From positions 1 through 7,015 of the forward strand of contig CAYSBA010000063.1 in assembly GCA_964429075.1 (NCBI GenBank): a DNA stretch of 7,015 bases, written 5' to 3'. The stretch's first letter is position 1, and every line of letters starts with the position of its first letter. Shown piece after piece: positions 1-6,318 of this stretch. The stretch is from CAYSBA01 sp964429075 [NCBI: uncultured bacterium] (GTDB lineage Bacteria; CAYSBA01). The translations under genes were made by a program, and so were the position numbers. The notes below the pieces were generated by a model. It was not told the origin of the DNA. It saw nothing but the letters and a program-made list of their open reading frames with translations, and searched no databases.

Positions 1-135
1 ATTTTACTATCGCCTTTCAAAAGACCCAATGTTCTTGACCATTTTAGAAGTCTATATATAATGCTACCAGACGGCAAAAAATCTGAACTCTATGAAATAT
101 TAAAGAAAAAAATCAACAATAGGGGAGAGGATTGA
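1..135 (+). CDS. C-terminal end of an upstream gene (partial, unrecognised)
   Basis: The frame beginning at base 1 is open for 44 codons and closes with TGA at 133-135. It continues off the left edge, so no start is visible. The tail has a hydrophobic-basic stretch (SLYIMLPDGKK) and ends in a lysine-rich helix-like segment (YEILKKKINNRGED). I recognise no family from so little sequence. The reading is supported by its junction with the next gene: the stop overlaps the downstream TTG start in a TTGA, a typical translationally coupled 4-base overlap within an operon. The bases encoding its last residues (NRGED) also supply the Shine-Dalgarno site of the next gene. An ATG at 61 lies in the same frame but is more likely an internal methionine than the start of a 24-residue peptide. 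Confidence 0.6.
   Translation: MLLSPFKRPNVLDHFRSLYIMLPDGKKSELYEILKKKINNRGED
124..130 (+). promoter_or_regulatory. Ribosome binding site deciding the TTG start at 132
   Basis: The purine run GGAGAGG lies immediately upstream of TTG 132. Counting from its GGAG core (124-127), the spacing is 4 bases. It supports a TTG start for the 94-residue protein over the first in-frame ATG at about 189, which would remove the first 19 residues. Confidence 0.55.
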
Positions 136-416
136 ACAGAGCTAACAAATTGGAAAACCTTCTCAATTGCGACGATAAAAACAGGCTTATGAATGAGATT
201 GCTGATAGAGTTACCAGTTCTGGTCTTGGAGTACCCGCGATATTTATTTTGGAGATGTTTAAGCCACTTACCTTTGTTTTTTCGAGTCTAATGCACGTCT
301 TTGGTCCCCTTGTCCATACCTTTGGTGAACTGCCGGCATACTCAAAAGTTGCAGAAATATTAGAAAATAGAAATGATTTTGAGGAACTTATAAAAAAGAT
401 TGAACATCGCTTATGA
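132..416 (+). CDS. Small uncharacterised protein, 94 aa, with a central hydrophobic segment
   Basis: I do not recognise this family. The protein has a charged helical N-terminus (residues 1-28), a hydrophobic centre at about 33-65 rich in F, L, V, M and H (PAIFILEMFKPL, then VFGPLVHTF), and a charged C-terminal helix at about 70-94 (ILENRNDFEELIKKIEHRL). The centre contains prolines and lysine, so it may be a buried hydrophobic core or a membrane-associating hairpin; I would not call a clear transmembrane helix. It starts at TTG 132 with a good ribosome binding site, overlaps the upstream stop by 4 bases, and ends 13 bases before the ATPase start. That position suggests a partner of the MutL-type ATPase or of the membrane complex, but this is inference from context only. 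Confidence 0.7.
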   Translation: MNRANKLENLLNCDDKNRLMNEIADRVTSSGLGVPAIFILEMFKPLTFVFSSLMHVFGPLVHTFGELPAYSKVAEILENRNDFEELIKKIEHRL

Positions 417-418
417 TC

Positions 419-422
419 AGGG
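419..422 (+). promoter_or_regulatory. Ribosome binding site deciding the ATG start at 430
   Basis: An AGGG core sits 7 bases before ATG 430, within GATCAGGGT (415-423). The identical nine bases recur at 2236-2244, 6 bases ahead of the next gene's ATG at 2250. The matching leader favours ATG 430 as the ATPase start. The alternative, TTG 400, has only a GAGGA at 381-385, too far upstream at 14 bases, and would overlap the preceding gene by 17 bases. Confidence 0.5.
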
Positions 423-429
423 TGTATCT

Positions 430-2247
430 ATGGAAGAGATGAAAAAGGACTTTTCAAATATTAAATCTGTCCTGGCGACAGACTGCGGTAGTACCACAAC
501 AAAGGCTATCCTGATTGAAAAACGGGGTGATGAGTACAGACTAATCGTAAGGGGTGAAGCACCTACAACCGTGGAAGCTCCATTTGAAGATGTAACAAAG
601 GGTGTATTAAATGCAATTATGGAGGTGGAAGATCTAGTTGGTAGAAAGATCTTAGATGGAGACAGAATAATAACTCCACAGCAGGGTAATGTTGGCGTGG
701 ATGCGTATATCTCTACCTCAAGTGCAGGTGGTGGATTACAGATGATGGTAGCAGGTGTAATCAGAAGTATGACTGCAGAAAGTGCGGCAAGGGCAGCTCT
801 CGGTGCAGGTGCAATAGTACTTGAATCGATTGCATCTAACGATGGCAGAATGCCCCATGAAAAGATAGAGGTTATAAGACAGCTGAGACCTGATATGATC
901 CTCCTTGCCGGTGGTGTGGATGGAGGCACAAAGAAGCATATAATAGAACTTGCCGAATTAATTGCTTCTGCAAACCCAAAACCAAGACTCGGTATTGGTT
1001 ACAAACTACCCCTGATATATGCAGGGAATCAGGCCATCAATGATAAGATACAAGAAATATTGTCTGAAAAAACTGATCTTCATATTGTACCAAATGTTAG
1101 ACCTACCCTTGATACTGAAAATCTGCAGCCTGCAAGAGACAAGATTCACGACCTATTTATGGAACATGTAATGGCACAGGCACCCGGATATAAAAAACTG
1201 ATGAGCTGGACTGATGCACCTATAATGCCAACACCTGGTGCTGTGGGATTACTCATTCAGACGATTGCAAGAAATGAAAATATAAATGTGGTTGGTGTTG
1301 ATATTGGTGGAGCAACTACAGATGTGTTCTCTGTATTTGATGGGCAATTCAACCGTACAGTAAGTGCAAATCTTGGGATGTCATACAGCATTTCTAACGT
1401 CCTTGCAGAGGCTGGCATCAAAAATATACTCAGATGGGTGCCATTTGATGTGGATGAAGTGGAATTGAGAAACAGGATTGGTAACAAGATGATAAGACCA
1501 ACCACAGTACCCCATCTCTTAGATGATTTAAAGGTAGAGCAGGCAATTGCAAGGGAGGCCCTGAGACTGGCATTTATCCAACACAAACAGTTTGCCGTAG
1601 AATTAAAGGGTGTACAGCGCCTGAAAACTATCACTGAGACTTTTTCACAAGAGGTTGCAGGAAAGACCCTTGTCAACATGTTAAAACTCGATATGATTGT
1701 TGGAAGTGGTGGTGTACTTTCTCATGCACCGAGGCGATCACAGGCTGCAATGATGATGATTGATGCATTCTTGCCAGAAGGTATAACAGAACTTACTGTT
1801 GACAGTATCTTTATGATGCCCCATCTTGGAGTACTATCAACTCTAAATGAGAGGGCTGCAACCGAGGTCTTTGAAAAGGACTGTCTGATAAGACTTGGTT
1901 ATTGCATAGCACCTGTTGGTAACTCTACCTATGGCAAACCATGCCTTGATGTTGAAATAAAATTTGAAGATGGCAACATATATCGAGAATCAATCAAGTT
2001 TGGCGAGTTAAAATTAATTCCTGTGCCGATTGACAAAAAGGTTCAGGCGAGGTTTACTCCAATGCGTGGATTCAATATGGGAGAGGGAAATAAAGTCCCC
2101 GTTGAGAGGGAACTTCATGGGGGAGTGGTGGGTTTAATAATCGATTGTCGAGGCAGACCTCTCAGGATCCCGGAAGATAAATCTGAGAGGCTGAGATTGT
2201 TAAAAATGTGGTTTGATGAGATGGGATTATATCCAGATCAGGGTTAA
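430..2247 (+). CDS. MutL/GlmL-family ASKHA ATPase, long form
   Basis: This is a 605-residue protein of the MutL/GlmL family, whose studied members are ATP-dependent accessory or reactivating proteins for adenosylcobalamin-dependent mutases such as glutamate mutase. The actin/Hsp70-like nucleotide-binding motifs are all visible: phosphate-1 DCGSTTTK (residues 18-25), phosphate-2 DIGGATTD (291-298) and adenosine-type VGSGGVL (424-430). The family motif DMILLAGGVDGGT lies at 155-167. The known GlmL proteins are about 460 residues. This one has an extra C-terminal region of roughly 140 residues ending in a conserved-looking GGVVGLIIDCRGRPL (564-578). No membrane segment is visible, so it should be cytoplasmic. 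TTG 400 would add 10 residues. It ends 2 bases before the next ATG. No mutase subunit is in the window, so glutamate mutase service is not supported, and I give no symbol. Confidence 0.9.
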   Translation: MEEMKKDFSNIKSVLATDCGSTTTKAILIEKRGDEYRLIVRGEAPTTVEAPFEDVTKGVLNAIMEVEDLVGRKILDGDRIITPQQGNVGVDAYISTSSAGGGLQMMVAGVIRSMTAESAARAALGAGAIVLESIASNDGRMPHEKIEVIRQLRPDMILLAGGVDGGTKKHIIELAELIASANPKPRLGIGYKLPLIYAGNQAINDKIQEILSEKTDLHIVPNVRPTLDTENLQPARDKIHDLFMEHVMAQAPGYKKLMSWTDAPIMPTPGAVGLLIQTIARNENINVVGVDIGGATTDVFSVFDGQFNRTVSANLGMSYSISNVLAEAGIKNILRWVPFDVDEVELRNRIGNKMIRPTTVPHLLDDLKVEQAIAREALRLAFIQHKQFAVELKGVQRLKTITETFSQEVAGKTLVNMLKLDMIVGSGGVLSHAPRRSQAAMMMIDAFLPEGITELTVDSIFMMPHLGVLSTLNERAATEVFEKDCLIRLGYCIAPVGNSTYGKPCLDVEIKFEDGNIYRESIKFGELKLIPVPIDKKVQARFTPMRGFNMGEGNKVPVERELHGGVVGLIIDCRGRPLRIPEDKSERLRLLKMWFDEMGLYPDQG

Positions 2248-2249
2248 CT

Positions 2250-3368
2250 ATGGCACATGCATATACACCAGGGCTTAAGGTCTCAAAAAATACATTGATA
2301 AGAAAAACAAGACGCCTACCCCTGCAGGGTGAAGTCTTTGTAAAGGTGGGTGATCATGTCCAGTACAATGATGTTATAGCCAAAACAGAACTACCCGGCA
2401 AGGTCTACCCAATGAATGTGGCAAACCGACTTAATCTACTCCCCAAGGAAGTGCCACAGTATCTACTAAAAAAAGAGGGAGATCGGGTTAGGGCCAAAGA
2501 GATAATCGCAGAAAAAAAAGGTCTTTTTGGCCTTTTTACCACTCGTTGTGAGAGCCCAATGGATGGTTTTATCGAAAGTATTTCAGAAATAACCGGCCAG
2601 GTTTTGATTAGAGGTAACCCAAATCCTGTTGAGGTAAAGGCCTATATAGACGGTGAAGTGGTGGAGGTTATAGAGAAAGAGGGAGCTGTTATTGAAAACA
2701 GAGGGACACTGATTCAAGGAATCTTTGGTATTGGAAAGGAGAAAAACGGTCCTATCCATATCTGTGTGGACTCCCCAGAAAAGAGCATATCTCTTGAGAT
2801 GATAACAGAGGAATTAAGAGGTAAGATTATTGTTGCAGGGTCTTATGTAACTGCAGACATAGTTACCAGAGCATGTGAAACAGGTGTACTTGGCATTATT
2901 GCAGGTGGTATAGACTATAAAGATATCAAAGACATCCTCGGATATGAGGTAGGTGTAGCAATTACAGGAAATGAGGATATTGTTACGACCCTTATAATTA
3001 CAGAGGGATTTGGCAAGATTACAATGGCAGAAAAGACCTTCCAGTTGCTTCAGGAGTGCGAAGGTATGATGGCATCTATAAACGGTGCGACTCAGATTAG
3101 AGCAGGTGTAATCAGACCAGAGATTGTAATCATCAGAGAACTTGAAAAAGAGGCAAAAGAACAGGATTTCAGTATGGGAATTCAGGTTGGAAGTCTTGTG
3201 CGAGGCATAAGGACTCCCTATTTTGGTCGCATTGGTAGAGTAACTGCCCTGCCCCATCAACCTACTACCATAGAGACAGAGAGCAAAGTCAGAATACTTG
3301 AAGTAGAATTTTTAGACGGTGAAAAAGCAATACTGCCGAGAGCCAATGTAGAACAGATAGAGGAGTAA
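2250..3368 (+). CDS. Uncharacterised soluble protein with lipoyl-like barrel motifs and a KOW-like C-terminus
   Basis: The 372-residue protein has no signal peptide or membrane helix. The N-terminal third contains two repeats of the barrel-sandwich type: VGDHVQYNDVIAKTELPGKV (33-52) and EGDRVRAKEIIAEKKG (76-91) followed by ESPMDGFIESI (101-111). These resemble the half-barrels of lipoyl/biotinyl domains and RnfC-like N-termini, but neither has the lysine context of a modified carrier. The middle (about 185-300) is a glycine-rich alpha/beta region with GIIAGGIDY, AITGNED, ITEGFGKITMA and SINGATQIRAGVIRPE, which look like strongly constrained motifs. The C-terminus (about 313-370) reads like a KOW or SH3-like barrel, with GSLVRGIRTPYFGRIGRV and a closing LPRANVEQI. 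The gene follows the ATPase by 2 bases and precedes the next gene by 3, so co-function with the ATPase is likely. Its biochemical role is unknown. Confidence 0.85.
   Translation: MAHAYTPGLKVSKNTLIRKTRRLPLQGEVFVKVGDHVQYNDVIAKTELPGKVYPMNVANRLNLLPKEVPQYLLKKEGDRVRAKEIIAEKKGLFGLFTTRCESPMDGFIESISEITGQVLIRGNPNPVEVKAYIDGEVVEVIEKEGAVIENRGTLIQGIFGIGKEKNGPIHICVDSPEKSISLEMITEELRGKIIVAGSYVTADIVTRACETGVLGIIAGGIDYKDIKDILGYEVGVAITGNEDIVTTLIITEGFGKITMAEKTFQLLQECEGMMASINGATQIRAGVIRPEIVIIRELEKEAKEQDFSMGIQVGSLVRGIRTPYFGRIGRVTALPHQPTTIETESKVRILEVEFLDGEKAILPRANVEQIEE
3360..3365 (+). promoter_or_regulatory. Ribosome binding site deciding the TTG start at 3372
   Basis: GAGGAG ends 6 bases before TTG 3372 and overlaps the last codons of the preceding gene. 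The first in-frame ATG (3408) has only AAAGG at 3401-3405, a spacing of 2 bases, which is too close. The site therefore favours TTG, although starting at ATG would leave a more compact signal peptide. Confidence 0.55.
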
Positions 3369-3371
3369 GAC

Positions 3372-4778
3372 TTGACCCAGGCATTTCTATATGATAGCAA
3401 AAAGGCAATGAGTGCAATTAAAAATGGCATTAACCTTTTTTTATCACACATCTTTTTGATAATACTATGTCTTTCTTTTTCTTCTCTGTCTTTTGCTACA
3501 GAAAAAGAGAATGGATCAAGCCCAAACAACACTGAAAAAATAACTATAGAGAAAGACAACAACAACACCAATAATCCCCAACAGCAGACCACACAAAGAT
3601 CTAACGAAGAAACCCTGACAAAAGAGGGTTCTCAAAAGAAGACGAAAGATAATGAAGTCTCAGAAGAAAAACCAACAATAGTACCGGTCAGTCCGGTTAC
3701 AAATCTTGTTGCAAAGGACACCCCCAACGATGCTGGCCACTCTATTGCCCTTTCATGGGAACCATCTCAGGATGAAAAAGAAAAACGTGTTAAGGGCTAT
3801 GCTATCTTTCGTGCCATCAGTTCAAATGGGCCTTTTGTCAAAATCGGAGGTGATCAACTACTGCCGCCTGGTACAAAAGAATACAAAGACAGAGATAAAA
3901 ACCTAAAAAACGGAACAAGATATTTTTATAAGATTGTAACATACGGCAAGGGCAAAAGTGAAAGTCAACAATCAGCTTCACAGGTTGTTTCAGCAATCCC
4001 TAAGATGCAGATCTTCAATACAGACAAAATTGCCCTATTTGTACTTATAATACTTAATAGCATCTTTATACTTTTTAATATCTTCAGGGCAAGGAGAGGA
4101 GAATCTCTGTATATCAGACCGGTTGCCGGCCTTGAGGCTGTTGATGAGGCTGTTGGCAGGGCAACAGAGATGGGGAAACCGGTTCTCTTTGTCCCCGGGA
4201 TTATGGATATGGACAATATTCAGACAATAGCTGCCATGGTGATCTTAAACAGGGTTGCTAACAAGACAGCTGAATACGAAGCCGACCTCCTTGTACCCTG
4301 TTCAAAAGCGGTTGTTATGACAACAGCACAGGAGGTTGTTAAGGCAGCATATCTTGATGCAGGAAGACCTGACGCCTACAGAGAGGATATGGTCAGCTAC
4401 CTTACTGATGATCAGTTCGGTTATGCCGCAGGTATAGATGGGATAATGGTGCGCGAAAGGCCTGCAGCAAATTTCTTTATAGGTGCATTTTATGCAGAAT
4501 CTTTGATCCTGGCTGAGACAGGGGCATCAATCGGTTCCATTCAGGTTGCCGGCACTGCTATGCCATCACAACTACCATTTTTTATCACAGCCTGCGACTA
4601 TACATTGATCGGTGAGGAGTTATTTGCTGCAAGTGCCTATCTATCGAAGGACCCACAACTTTTAGGAAGTCTTAAAGGTCAAGATTGGGGAAAATTTTTC
4701 TTTCTCGTTTTAATCTTTACCGGGATGATACTTGAGTTTTTTGATATAAAATGGCTTTATAACCTTTTAAATAAGTAG
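3372..4778 (+). CDS. Membrane-anchored fibronectin type III protein with a conserved C-terminal domain (DUF6754-like)
   Basis: The 468-residue product has a Sec-type signal peptide: hydrophobic core FLSHIFLIILCLSFSS with likely cleavage after SFA (residue 42). A low-complexity linker rich in Asn, Gln, Lys, Glu and Thr follows (about 43-104). A fibronectin type III domain spans about 106-210, with PVTNLVAKD, IALSWEP, GYAIFRA and GTRYFYKIVTYG marking the expected strands. A membrane helix covers about 219-238 and is followed by RARRG, which by the positive-inside rule puts the next domain in the cytoplasm. That domain (about 241-440) is alpha/beta-like, with KPVLFVPGIMDMD, ADLLVPCSKAVVMTT and LLGSLKG. 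A last helix lies at about 441-457. From memory the C-terminal part resembles the Pfam family DUF6754; I could not search this. If ATG 3408 were the start, the protein would be 12 residues shorter. The role is unknown, and the architecture suggests a structural or sensing subunit spanning the membrane. Confidence 0.85.
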   Translation: MTQAFLYDSKKAMSAIKNGINLFLSHIFLIILCLSFSSLSFATEKENGSSPNNTEKITIEKDNNNTNNPQQQTTQRSNEETLTKEGSQKKTKDNEVSEEKPTIVPVSPVTNLVAKDTPNDAGHSIALSWEPSQDEKEKRVKGYAIFRAISSNGPFVKIGGDQLLPPGTKEYKDRDKNLKNGTRYFYKIVTYGKGKSESQQSASQVVSAIPKMQIFNTDKIALFVLIILNSIFILFNIFRARRGESLYIRPVAGLEAVDEAVGRATEMGKPVLFVPGIMDMDNIQTIAAMVILNRVANKTAEYEADLLVPCSKAVVMTTAQEVVKAAYLDAGRPDAYREDMVSYLTDDQFGYAAGIDGIMVRERPAANFFIGAFYAESLILAETGASIGSIQVAGTAMPSQLPFFITACDYTLIGEELFAASAYLSKDPQLLGSLKGQDWGKFFFLVLIFTGMILEFFDIKWLYNLLNK

Positions 4779-4780
4779 CT

Positions 4781-5473
4781 ATGAGAAAACAGGTTCCAAT
4801 AACAATTACACTTATTGTAGGGATCGTGATGATCCTTTCATACTTTTTACCCCCGATATCTAAGTTCAATGAGACCTTCCAGCAGTGGTTTATCGTAATT
4901 TCTGCTGCTGTAATGATCCTTGGTATAATAAACCTGATCAGTGTTAACTGGGCAAAAATAAAACACAAAAGAGAAAACTGGCAATACAGTATAGTACTTG
5001 TTGCTGGATTTGCAATGGTAACAATTTTTGGATTCTGGAATGTTTTTGTCTGGATTTTTACAAAACTGGGTATTGACCTTGGCCCATACTGGATGCTGCA
5101 GGGGAAAGCAAGTCCACTGGATCAGGGAACACCACTAAACTATGTATTTAATTATGTCCATGTGCCGATGTCTTCTACCATGTTTTCACTGCTTGCCTTT
5201 TATGTGGCATCTGCGGCATACAGGGCATTTAGGGCAAGATCTTTAGAAGCTACTCTACTGTTAATTGCGGCCTTTATTGTAATGTTAGGAAGGGTGCCGA
5301 TCGGTGATGCTATTAGTCACTGGATACCATCTGTAGCTGAGTGGATTATGGACATTCCAAACACAGCAGGTCAGAGGGCAATCAAGATTGGTATTGCTCT
5401 TGGAATTGTCTCAACATCTTTAAGAATAATATTTGGGATCGAACGCTCCTACCTTTCCGATGGAGGGGACTAA
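4781..5473 (+). CDS. Six-helix integral membrane protein, uncharacterised
   Basis: The 230-residue product is strongly hydrophobic, with likely helices at about 5-24, 36-56, 70-93, 122-146, 155-171 and 200-219. Loop residues that look conserved rather than random include NYVHVPMSSTMF (124-135), GRVPIGDAIS (170-179), and the ending LRIIFGIERSYL (214-225) with a short acidic tail. I recognise no transporter or enzyme signature. The start is ATG 4781, 2 bases after the preceding stop. There is no good Shine-Dalgarno site in front of it (the context is AATAAGTAGCT), so translation probably depends on coupling to the upstream gene. The protein is probably an inner-membrane subunit of a complex with its neighbours, inferred from spacing and order. 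Confidence 0.85.
   Translation: MRKQVPITITLIVGIVMILSYFLPPISKFNETFQQWFIVISAAVMILGIINLISVNWAKIKHKRENWQYSIVLVAGFAMVTIFGFWNVFVWIFTKLGIDLGPYWMLQGKASPLDQGTPLNYVFNYVHVPMSSTMFSLLAFYVASAAYRAFRARSLEATLLLIAAFIVMLGRVPIGDAISHWIPSVAEWIMDIPNTAGQRAIKIGIALGIVSTSLRIIFGIERSYLSDGGD
5462..5468 (+). promoter_or_regulatory. Strong ribosome binding site for the ATG at 5474
   Basis: GGAGGGG lies 5 bases before ATG 5474, inside the last codons of the preceding gene, whose TAA stop directly abuts this ATG. It is the strongest Shine-Dalgarno site in the cluster and contrasts with the weak context of the gene before it. Confidence 0.6.
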
Positions 5474-6316
5474 ATGAATACCCCAGAACAAAAACCAGGC
5501 TTTTTTGAAAGACTTCAGAGTATTGATAAGCGTTATATATATCTAATGATCGCTTTGGGAGTCCTTATTCCATTGATTAAACCAATCGGACTACCCATAC
5601 GTCCTTCTGGTCCTGCAAAGAAATTATACAGTGCGATTGATTCTCTAAAGGAGGGTGATGTAATCCTTATGTCATTCGACTATGGTGCATCGACCAAGCC
5701 TGAGCTCTATCCAATGTCACTTGCCCTTTTAAAGCACTTTTTCAGAAAGAATCTCAAGGTGGTTGTGGTGGCATTATGGCCAGAGGGTGCTCAGATGGCT
5801 GTCAATGCCCTACACACTGTTGCAACAGAGATGGGTAAAAAATACGGTAAGGACTATGTCAATCTTGGATTCAAGACTGGAGGTCTTATTCTGATAAGGC
5901 AGATTGGATCGGGCATTAAGGAGGCATTCCCAACTGACATAAACAACACACCTCTTGAAAAGCTTCCCATGATGCAGAATATACACGACTACTCTGATAT
6001 AGATATGGTCATTGAGTTATCTGCCGGTGCACCAGGAATCCCAGAATGGATAATGGTTGCAAAAGATGAATTTAACACACCCGTTGGTGGAGGCTGTACT
6101 GCAGTAAGTGCACCAGATTTCTATCCATATCTGCAATCTGGTCAGCTGGTAGGTCTTCTTGGGGGTCTGAAAGGGGCGGCTGAATATGAATCCCTCGTTG
6201 GTTACAAGGGTAAGGCAACAGCAGGCATGGATTCACAATCAATTGCTCATCTTATAATCATCCTGTTTATAATACTTGGAAATCTTTCTTACTTTATAAC
6301 AAGGTTAAAGAGGTAA
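5474..6316 (+). CDS. Uncharacterised protein with a globular domain between two terminal membrane helices
   Basis: The 280-residue product has one hydrophobic helix near the N-terminus (about 21-38, YIYLMIALGVLIPL) and one at the C-terminus (about 258-275, IAHLIIILFIILGNLSYFI), ending in RLKR. Between them is an alpha/beta-like domain of about 215 residues with strands such as GDVILMSFDYG (61-71) and LKVVVVALWPEGA (94-106), and with motifs that look conserved: TPVGGGCTAVSAPDF (202-216) and LVGLLGGLKGAAEYE (225-239). The basic residues before helix 1 and after helix 2 would put both termini in the cytoplasm and the domain outside. Helix 1 is flanked by basic residues on both sides, however, so the topology is uncertain. 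I recognise no enzyme family. A cysteine at 208 in the glycine-rich motif is a notable candidate functional residue. The gene directly abuts its neighbour upstream. Confidence 0.85.
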   Translation: MNTPEQKPGFFERLQSIDKRYIYLMIALGVLIPLIKPIGLPIRPSGPAKKLYSAIDSLKEGDVILMSFDYGASTKPELYPMSLALLKHFFRKNLKVVVVALWPEGAQMAVNALHTVATEMGKKYGKDYVNLGFKTGGLILIRQIGSGIKEAFPTDINNTPLEKLPMMQNIHDYSDIDMVIELSAGAPGIPEWIMVAKDEFNTPVGGGCTAVSAPDFYPYLQSGQLVGLLGGLKGAAEYESLVGYKGKATAGMDSQSIAHLIIILFIILGNLSYFITRLKR

Positions 6317-6318
6317 CA

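Noticed and set aside
417-929. Open frame of 170 codons on the minus strand inside the ATPase gene
   Set aside because: It lies wholly antisense to a gene with clear family motifs, and its Ser/Pro/Ile-rich translation has no recognisable domain. It is a shadow of the coding strand's codon pattern.
1257-1679. Open frame of 140 codons on the minus strand inside the ATPase gene
   Set aside because: It is antisense to the phosphate-2 region of the ATPase, has a low-complexity translation and no family signal.
430-2247. Naming the ATPase glmL or mutL and assigning it to glutamate fermentation
   Set aside because: The family match is good, but no glutamate mutase subunit genes are visible and the protein is much longer than classical GlmL; the pathway is not supported.
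2250-3368. Calling the barrel/KOW protein an RnfC subunit or a biotin carrier
   Set aside because: It lacks the 4Fe-4S cysteine motifs expected of RnfC and the MKM-type lysine context of biotin carriers; only the barrel-like repeats are similar.
2814-3592. Two antisense open frames across the barrel/KOW gene and the start of the FN3 gene
   Set aside because: Both overlap well-supported genes. The translations are rich in Cys/Asn/Tyr or Ser/Leu, as expected of reverse-strand shadows.
3706-3906. Short + strand open frame in another frame inside the FN3 region
   Set aside because: The real frame here encodes a clear fibronectin III pattern; the alternative has no ribosome binding site or domain.
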